A DNA stretch of 64,000 nucleotides from contig NZ_NQJF01000009.1 of the NCBI RefSeq assembly GCF_002245495.1, positions 124,001-188,000 of the forward strand, given 5' to 3'. Origin of the DNA: Oceanimonas baumannii (lineage in GTDB: Bacteria > Pseudomonadota > Gammaproteobacteria > Enterobacterales > Aeromonadaceae). Numbering within the stretch: position 1 is the first letter of the stretch; the number at the start of each line of letters is the position of its first letter. Shown here piece after piece: positions 59,381 through 64,000 of the stretch. Below the pieces are notes generated by a model. The model was not told the DNA's origin, made no database searches, and worked only from the letters and a program-made list of their open reading frames with translations. Position numbers and translations under genes: made by a program.

Positions 59381-60409
59381 ATGAGCTACAACATAGCCCT
59401 CAACTTTGAAGACGGTGTTACCCGTTTTATCAGCTGTAACGAAGGGGAAACCGTGCTGGATGCGGCCTACCGCAACCAGATCAACCTGCCCATGGATTGC
59501 TCTGACGGTGTCTGTGGCACCTGCAAGGGCAGCTGCTACCAAGGCAACTTCGAACTGGGCGACGAGTATATCGACGAAGCCCTGACCGACGAGGAAGCCG
59601 CCGAAGGCAAGATCCTGACCTGTCAGATGATCCCCTCCAGCGACTGCGTGGTAGAGATTCCGGCCGCTTCCACCCTGTGCAAAACCGGCATCGCCGAGCT
59701 CGACGGCATCGTATCCGAGGTCAACCTGGTGTCTCCCACCGCCATCGAGCTGAAAGTGACCGCAGAGCAGGACATCGGCTTCCTGCCCGGCCAGTACGTC
59801 AACATCAAGGTACCGGGCACCGAGGAAAGCCGTGCCTACTCGTTCAGCTCACGGCCGGGCAGCCGCGATCTCAGCTTCCTGATCCGCAACGTGCCCGGTG
59901 GCCTGATGAGCTCCTGGCTGGTGGGGCAGGCCAAGACCGGCGACCGCCTCAGCCTGACCGGCCCCATGGGCGTGTTCTACCTGCGCCCGGTGGCACGCCC
60001 CGTGCTGATGCTGGCCGGCGGCACAGGCCTCGCTCCCTTTTTGGCCATGCTGGAACAGCTCAGAGTGAAGGGCTGTGAACAGCCGGTACACCTGATCTAC
60101 GGCGTGACCAACAACGATGATCTGGTCGGCGTTGCGGCCCTGGATCAATTTGCCGCCGACATCGACAACTTCAGCTTCAAAACCGTGGTGGCCAGCCCCG
60201 ACAGCGAGCACCCGCGCAAGGGTTATGTCACCAATCACATGGAAGACGCCCCCATCAACCATGGCGAAGTGGACGTGTACCTGTGCGGACCACCACCCAT
60301 GGTGGATGCCGTGCTGGGCCACTTCCGCGATCAGAGCATTGAACCCACCTCCTTCCACTATGAGAAATTCAGCCCCAGTGTGACCGCCGTTGAGGAGCAA
60401 GTGGCATGA
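59381..60409 (+). CDS. benC: Benzoate 1,2-dioxygenase reductase
   Basis: The 342-residue reductase has a plant-type [2Fe-2S] ferredoxin domain (about 1-95, CSDGVCGTC plus a later Cys), an FAD domain (RAYSFSSRPG) and an NAD domain (LAGGTGLAPFLAML). It passes electrons from NADH to BenAB. AGGAG precedes ATG; the stop overlaps benD. Confidence 0.95.
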   Translation: MSYNIALNFEDGVTRFISCNEGETVLDAAYRNQINLPMDCSDGVCGTCKGSCYQGNFELGDEYIDEALTDEEAAEGKILTCQMIPSSDCVVEIPAASTLCKTGIAELDGIVSEVNLVSPTAIELKVTAEQDIGFLPGQYVNIKVPGTEESRAYSFSSRPGSRDLSFLIRNVPGGLMSSWLVGQAKTGDRLSLTGPMGVFYLRPVARPVLMLAGGTGLAPFLAMLEQLRVKGCEQPVHLIYGVTNNDDLVGVAALDQFAADIDNFSFKTVVASPDSEHPRKGYVTNHMEDAPINHGEVDVYLCGPPPMVDAVLGHFRDQSIEPTSFHYEKFSPSVTAVEEQVA

Positions 60410-61185
60410 GTGCCCGTTTCACCGACAAGGTGATGGTGATCACCGGCGCGGCCCAGGGCATAGGCCGGCGGGCGGCCGAGCGGGCGGCGGCGGAAGGTGC
60501 CCGCCTGGTGCTGGCGGATCTGGCGGATTATGTGCATGAACTGGCGGCCGAACTGCAGCATCAGGGCAGCGAGGCCATTGCGGTGCAGGCCGACCTGGAA
60601 ACCTGGGAAGGGGCTGAAACCCTGATGACCCGGGCCCGGGAACGCTTTGGCCGCATCGACGTGCTGGTCAACAACGTGGGCGGCACCATCTGGGCCCAGC
60701 CTTACGAACACTACAGCCCGGAGCAAATCCAGAAGGAAATTCAGCGCTCGCTGTTTCCTACCCTGTGGTGCTGCCGGGCCGTGCTGCCCTGCATGGTGGA
60801 ACAAGGTGCCGGTGCCATCGTTAACGTGTCATCGGTGGCCACCCGCGGCCTGATGCGGGTGCCTTACGGTGCCGCCAAGGGCGGAGTCAATGCCATCACC
60901 GTCAACCTGGCCTTTGAATACGCCGAACACGGCATTCGGGTTAATGCCACCGCCCCCGGTGGCACCGAGGCACCGCCCCGGCTGACCCCGCGCAACACCG
61001 AAACCCAGGGCGAACGGGAACAGCAGTGGTACCAGACCCTGGTGGATCAGACCCGGGAAACCAGCCTGATGCACCGTTACGGCACCCTGGACGAACAGGC
61101 AGCGGCCATTTTGTTCCTGGCTTCCGACGATGCCAGCTACATCACCGGCACCATTCTTCCGGTCGCCGGCGGCGATTTGGGCTGA
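60406..61185 (+). CDS. benD: 1,6-dihydroxycyclohexa-2,4-diene-1-carboxylate dehydrogenase
   Basis: The 259-residue short-chain dehydrogenase has VITGAAQGIGRRAAERAAAEGA for NAD and the YGAAKGG catalytic pair, with SSVATRG before it. BenD oxidises and decarboxylates the benzoate diol to catechol. ATGA overlaps benC. A terminator hairpin follows. Confidence 0.94.
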   Translation: MSARFTDKVMVITGAAQGIGRRAAERAAAEGARLVLADLADYVHELAAELQHQGSEAIAVQADLETWEGAETLMTRARERFGRIDVLVNNVGGTIWAQPYEHYSPEQIQKEIQRSLFPTLWCCRAVLPCMVEQGAGAIVNVSSVATRGLMRVPYGAAKGGVNAITVNLAFEYAEHGIRVNATAPGGTEAPPRLTPRNTETQGEREQQWYQTLVDQTRETSLMHRYGTLDEQAAAILFLASDDASYITGTILPVAGGDLG

Positions 61186-61196
61186 CAAACAGTATC

Positions 61197-61225
61197 AGGC
61201 CGCCCGATGGATGGCGGCCTTTTTA
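61197..61225 (+). terminator. Terminator-like hairpin between benD and benK
   Basis: Stem AGGCCGCC-N8-GGCGGCCT followed by TTTTT, 12 bases after the benD stop. It would lower or stop transcription into benK and benE unless they have their own promoter. Confidence 0.8.
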
Positions 61226-61282
61226 CTCAACCGGGGCCTGCCCCGACTCCTGACTTATGGACAGCTTACGGAGTAGTACTTG

Positions 61283-62623
61283 ATGAGACTGATAGATGTA
61301 AACCAGACCATAGACAACGCCAGCTTCACCCCCTTTCACTGGAAGGTGCTGTTCTGGTGCTCCCTCATTATTATTTTCGACGGCTACGACCTGGTGATTT
61401 ACGGCGTGGTACTGCCGCTGCTGATGGAGCAATGGCAGCTCAACCCCTATGTGGCCGGCCTGCTGGGCAGCAGTGCGCTGTTTGGCATGATGTTCGGAGC
61501 CATGGGTTTTGGCATGCTGTCGGATCGGCTCGGGCGCAAGAAAACCATTATTATCTGTGTGGTGCTGTTCAGCCTCACCACCGTGATCAATGGCCTGGCC
61601 ACCAACCCTTGGCAATTCGGCGTGCTGCGCTTTATCGCCGGCCTTGGTATCGGCGGCGTGATGCCCAACGTAGTGTCGCTGATGAGCGAATATTCCCCCA
61701 AGCGAAACCGCAGCACGCTGGTGGCGCTGATGTTCAGTGGCTACGCCGTGGGCGGCATGATGTCTGCCGGACTGGGCATCTGGATAGTGCCCAACTTCGG
61801 CTGGGAGATCATGTTCTACCTGGCCATTGTGCCCCTGCTGGTGCTGCCGCTGATGATTAAGTTCCTGCCCGAATCGGTGGCCTTTCTGATGGCCCAGAAC
61901 CGCCAGGAAGAAGCCCGCTCCCTGCTGCAGAAGCTAGCGCCGCAACAGCAGATCACCGAGAACGATCAGCTGGTGGTGCCGCCGACCAACGTGCAGAAGG
62001 CACCGGTGCTGGAACTGCTGCGCGGCGGCCGCACCCTCAGCACCCTGATGTTCTGGACCGCCTTCTTCTGCTGTCTGCTGATGGTCTACGCCCTTGGCTC
62101 CTGGCTGCCCAAGCTGATGTCGGCCGCCGGCTACGAGCTGGGCTCCAGCCTGATGTTCCTGATGGTGCTTAACATCGGGGCCATTGTCGGTGCTGTAGGT
62201 GGCGGCTGGCTGGCCGATCGCTTCTCGCTACGCTCGGTGCTGGTCAGCTTCTTCTTGCTGGCATCCGCCTCACTGGTACTGCTCGGCTACCCTCACCCCA
62301 TGTGGCTGCTATACAGCCTGATGGCCGTGGCCGGGGCCACCACCATCGGCTCCCAGATTCTGCTGTATGCCTATGTGGCCCAGTTCTATCCGGCCAGCAT
62401 TCGTTCCACCGCGCTGGGATGGGCCTCGGGCATCGGCCGCAACGGTGCCATCGTCGGCCCCATGCTGGGAGGCACCCTGCTGGCCCTGGCGCTACCGCAT
62501 CAGATGAACTTTCTGGCGCTGGCCGTGCCCGGTGCCATCGCTACTCTGGCTATCGCCCTGGTAGGCAGAGGCAAGGCGGCCAGCCAGCCGGCCACCGAAG
62601 GCCAGATGGCCACCAACAGCTAA
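61283..62623 (+). CDS. benK: MFS benzoate transporter
   Basis: The 446-residue protein has 12 membrane helices and the aromatic acid:H+ symporter signatures DGYDLVIYGVVLP in helix 1 (acidic residues essential in PcaK/BenK) and GMLSDRLGRKKTI in loop 2-3, and a second SDR-type loop ADRFSLRSVL. It takes up benzoate with protons. GGAG lies before ATG; a TTG one codon upstream is unlikely. Confidence 0.92.
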   Translation: MRLIDVNQTIDNASFTPFHWKVLFWCSLIIIFDGYDLVIYGVVLPLLMEQWQLNPYVAGLLGSSALFGMMFGAMGFGMLSDRLGRKKTIIICVVLFSLTTVINGLATNPWQFGVLRFIAGLGIGGVMPNVVSLMSEYSPKRNRSTLVALMFSGYAVGGMMSAGLGIWIVPNFGWEIMFYLAIVPLLVLPLMIKFLPESVAFLMAQNRQEEARSLLQKLAPQQQITENDQLVVPPTNVQKAPVLELLRGGRTLSTLMFWTAFFCCLLMVYALGSWLPKLMSAAGYELGSSLMFLMVLNIGAIVGAVGGGWLADRFSLRSVLVSFFLLASASLVLLGYPHPMWLLYSLMAVAGATTIGSQILLYAYVAQFYPASIRSTALGWASGIGRNGAIVGPMLGGTLLALALPHQMNFLALAVPGAIATLAIALVGRGKAASQPATEGQMATNS

Positions 62624-62645
62624 TTTCTCGTCTCTGACGATGCTC

Positions 62646-62666
62646 GCCCCGGCCCTGTGCCGGGGC
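62646..62666 (+). other. Hairpin between benK and benE
   Basis: Perfect stem GCCCCGGC-cctgt-GCCGGGGC with only a weak ATTATTT downstream; a possible partial terminator. Confidence 0.55.
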
Positions 62667-62700
62667 GGTATTATTTGTCCTGTTCACAAGGGAGCCATCT

Positions 62701-63891
62701 ATGAGCACCTTTCTGCGCGATTTATCATTACCGGCGGTATCGGCCGGTTTCCTGGCGGTACTGATCTCCTATGCCGGCCCCCTTGCCATTGTATTTCAGG
62801 CGGGTGCCAGCGCCGGTATTGCTCAGGATATGATGACCTCCTGGGTATGGGCTATCTCCATCGGCGCAGCGGTGTCCGGCATCATACTGTCCTGCTGGCT
62901 GAAAGCCCCCATCGTCACCGCCTGGTCGGCTCCGGGCACCGCCTTGCTGGTACCGATATTTCCCGGGATCACCGTAGGTGAAGCGGTAGCCGGTTATCTT
63001 GTAGCAGCGGCGGTGACGCTGGTTATTGGCCTGTCAGGCAGCTTTGACCGCCTGATGCACCTTATTCCCAGAGGGGTCGCCGCCGGCATGATGGCCGGCA
63101 TTTTACTTCAGTTCGGTACCAATGCGTTTGTGGCCATGGAAACGGCCCCTGTCCTGGCCTCTGGCATGGTGTTGACCTACCTGATATGCCGTCGCCTTTG
63201 CCCCCGGTATACCCTGATCCTGCTACTGCTGACAGGCATCATGCTGACCGTTATCCTGAAAGACACTTCGTTTTCCAATGTCGACTGGTCGCTGACCACA
63301 CCACAGCTGATTACTCCCGAGTGGTCACTGACCACCACCCTGAGCCTGGCGCTGCCGCTGGTGCTGGTCAATCTGTCCGGCCAGTTTCTGCCCGGCATGG
63401 CCATTCTGCACGGCTCCGGCTTCAGGGTCAGTGCCCGACCAATATTGTCTGTCACCAGTCTGGCTTCTCTGCCCATGGCCTTATTCGGTGGCATCAATAT
63501 CGTGGTGGCAGCCATTACCGCGGCAATTTGTACCGGCGAAGAGGCCCACGAAAATCCGCAACGTCGTTATGTGGCCGGGGTATTCAACGGTATTTTTTAT
63601 CTGCTGGGAGGCTTGTTTGCGGGCACCATTGTCGGCCTGTTTACCTCGCTGCCTGCCGCCTTTATCACGGTGCTGGCAGGGCTGGCCTTGCTGGGTGCCA
63701 TTGGTGGCAACCTGACCGCTGCACTGGAAGCCCCCGGAGAACGGGAAGCCGCTTTACTGAGTTTTGTGGTCACTACCTCCGGACTATCTCTTTTTGGACT
63801 GTCATCAGCGTTTTGGGGAGTGGTGCTGGGAATATTGACGCATTTAGTACTGACGGCGGCTCCCGCCAGTAAACAGGTGCGTTCTTTATAG
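62701..63891 (+). CDS. benE: Benzoate/H+ symporter BenE
   Basis: The 396-residue membrane protein has about 12 helices and BenE-family features: AGPLAIVFQAGASAGIAQDMMTSW, GVAAGMMAGILLQFG and FGGINIVVAAITAAICTGEEAHENP (as patterns). A second benzoate uptake route beside BenK. GGGAG precedes ATG. The last gene of the line; 63892-64000 hold no gene I can support. Confidence 0.92.
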   Translation: MSTFLRDLSLPAVSAGFLAVLISYAGPLAIVFQAGASAGIAQDMMTSWVWAISIGAAVSGIILSCWLKAPIVTAWSAPGTALLVPIFPGITVGEAVAGYLVAAAVTLVIGLSGSFDRLMHLIPRGVAAGMMAGILLQFGTNAFVAMETAPVLASGMVLTYLICRRLCPRYTLILLLLTGIMLTVILKDTSFSNVDWSLTTPQLITPEWSLTTTLSLALPLVLVNLSGQFLPGMAILHGSGFRVSARPILSVTSLASLPMALFGGINIVVAAITAAICTGEEAHENPQRRYVAGVFNGIFYLLGGLFAGTIVGLFTSLPAAFITVLAGLALLGAIGGNLTAALEAPGEREAALLSFVVTTSGLSLFGLSSAFWGVVLGILTHLVLTAAPASKQVRSL

Positions 63892-64000
63892 TCGGGAGCC
63901 GGTACCCATGTAGCCGGTATCCGGCGGACCCCGAAATTAACCTTTTGATAACAACAAAAGGCCGGGGTTCATCATTTCATCAAGTTCCTTTTCTCAATGT

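Overview
The window looks like part of the chromosome of a G+C-rich, free-living, probably marine or brackish gammaproteobacterium. The thiC-thiDE-thiFSGH order, RNase II, ZntB, PxpABC, a trimethylamine monooxygenase and an AcuR/AcuI pair suggest Aeromonadaceae such as Oceanimonas, Zobellella or Oceanisphaera. That placement is inference; no rRNA or other marker gene is present. I saw no tRNA, rRNA, CRISPR array, phage or intact insertion sequence.

Layout. 1-3.3 kb: an IclR regulator, formimidoylglutamase (hutG) and a glutamate symporter (gltS) on the minus strand. 3.5-9.1 kb: small housekeeping and unknown genes, including an EEP-fold hydrolase, a lipoprotein, cytochrome b561 and cytochrome c'. 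9.1-10.8 kb: an AcuR-like repressor and AcuI-like acryloyl-CoA reductase with the same operator before each gene. 10.8-12.6 kb: an Atm1-type exporter. 12.9-16.6 kb: a more AT-rich block with an M20 amidohydrolase, an AbgT-type transporter and a LysR regulator. 16.7-22.4 kb: zntB and a four-gene NikA-type ABC importer with fused ATPases behind a Fur-like box. 22.5-26.9 kb: glutathione peroxidase, a TerC/CBS protein and a chemoreceptor. 27-29.4 kb: pxpABC for 5-oxoproline. 29.4-31.3 kb: a tandem repeat array and tmm. 31.4-34.5 kb: thiE, thiM, an HPP membrane protein, its TetR regulator and a TM2 protein, then a second repeat array.

35-41.5 kb holds the thiamine operon thiC-thiDE-thiF-thiS-thiG-thiH under a TPP riboswitch. 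42-46 kb has menA divergent from a menC-like gene that lacks the catalytic lysines, then rnb. 46-49.3 kb is an AT-richer islet (cupin-XRE regulator, MFS transporter, ornithine-cyclodeaminase-like enzyme) bracketed by copies of the same terminator and repeat. 49.3-63.9 kb is a complete benzoate pathway: uptake (benK, benE), benzoate to catechol (benABCD), catechol to 3-oxoadipate enol-lactone (catA, catB, catC), and on to succinyl-CoA and acetyl-CoA (pcaD, pcaIJ, pcaF). An IclR (PcaR-like) and a LysR (CatM/BenM-like) regulator sit next to matching DNA boxes.

The least explained content is the non-coding repeat DNA. Several repeat types in this window share one geometry: a palindrome with 8-base arms and a 4-base loop, followed at once by GAC or TGAC. 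They occur as single, tandem and oppositely oriented copies. The islet bracketed by a duplicated terminator, the degenerate MenC, the Fur-boxed importer and the paired operators of two TetR regulators are the other points worth checking.
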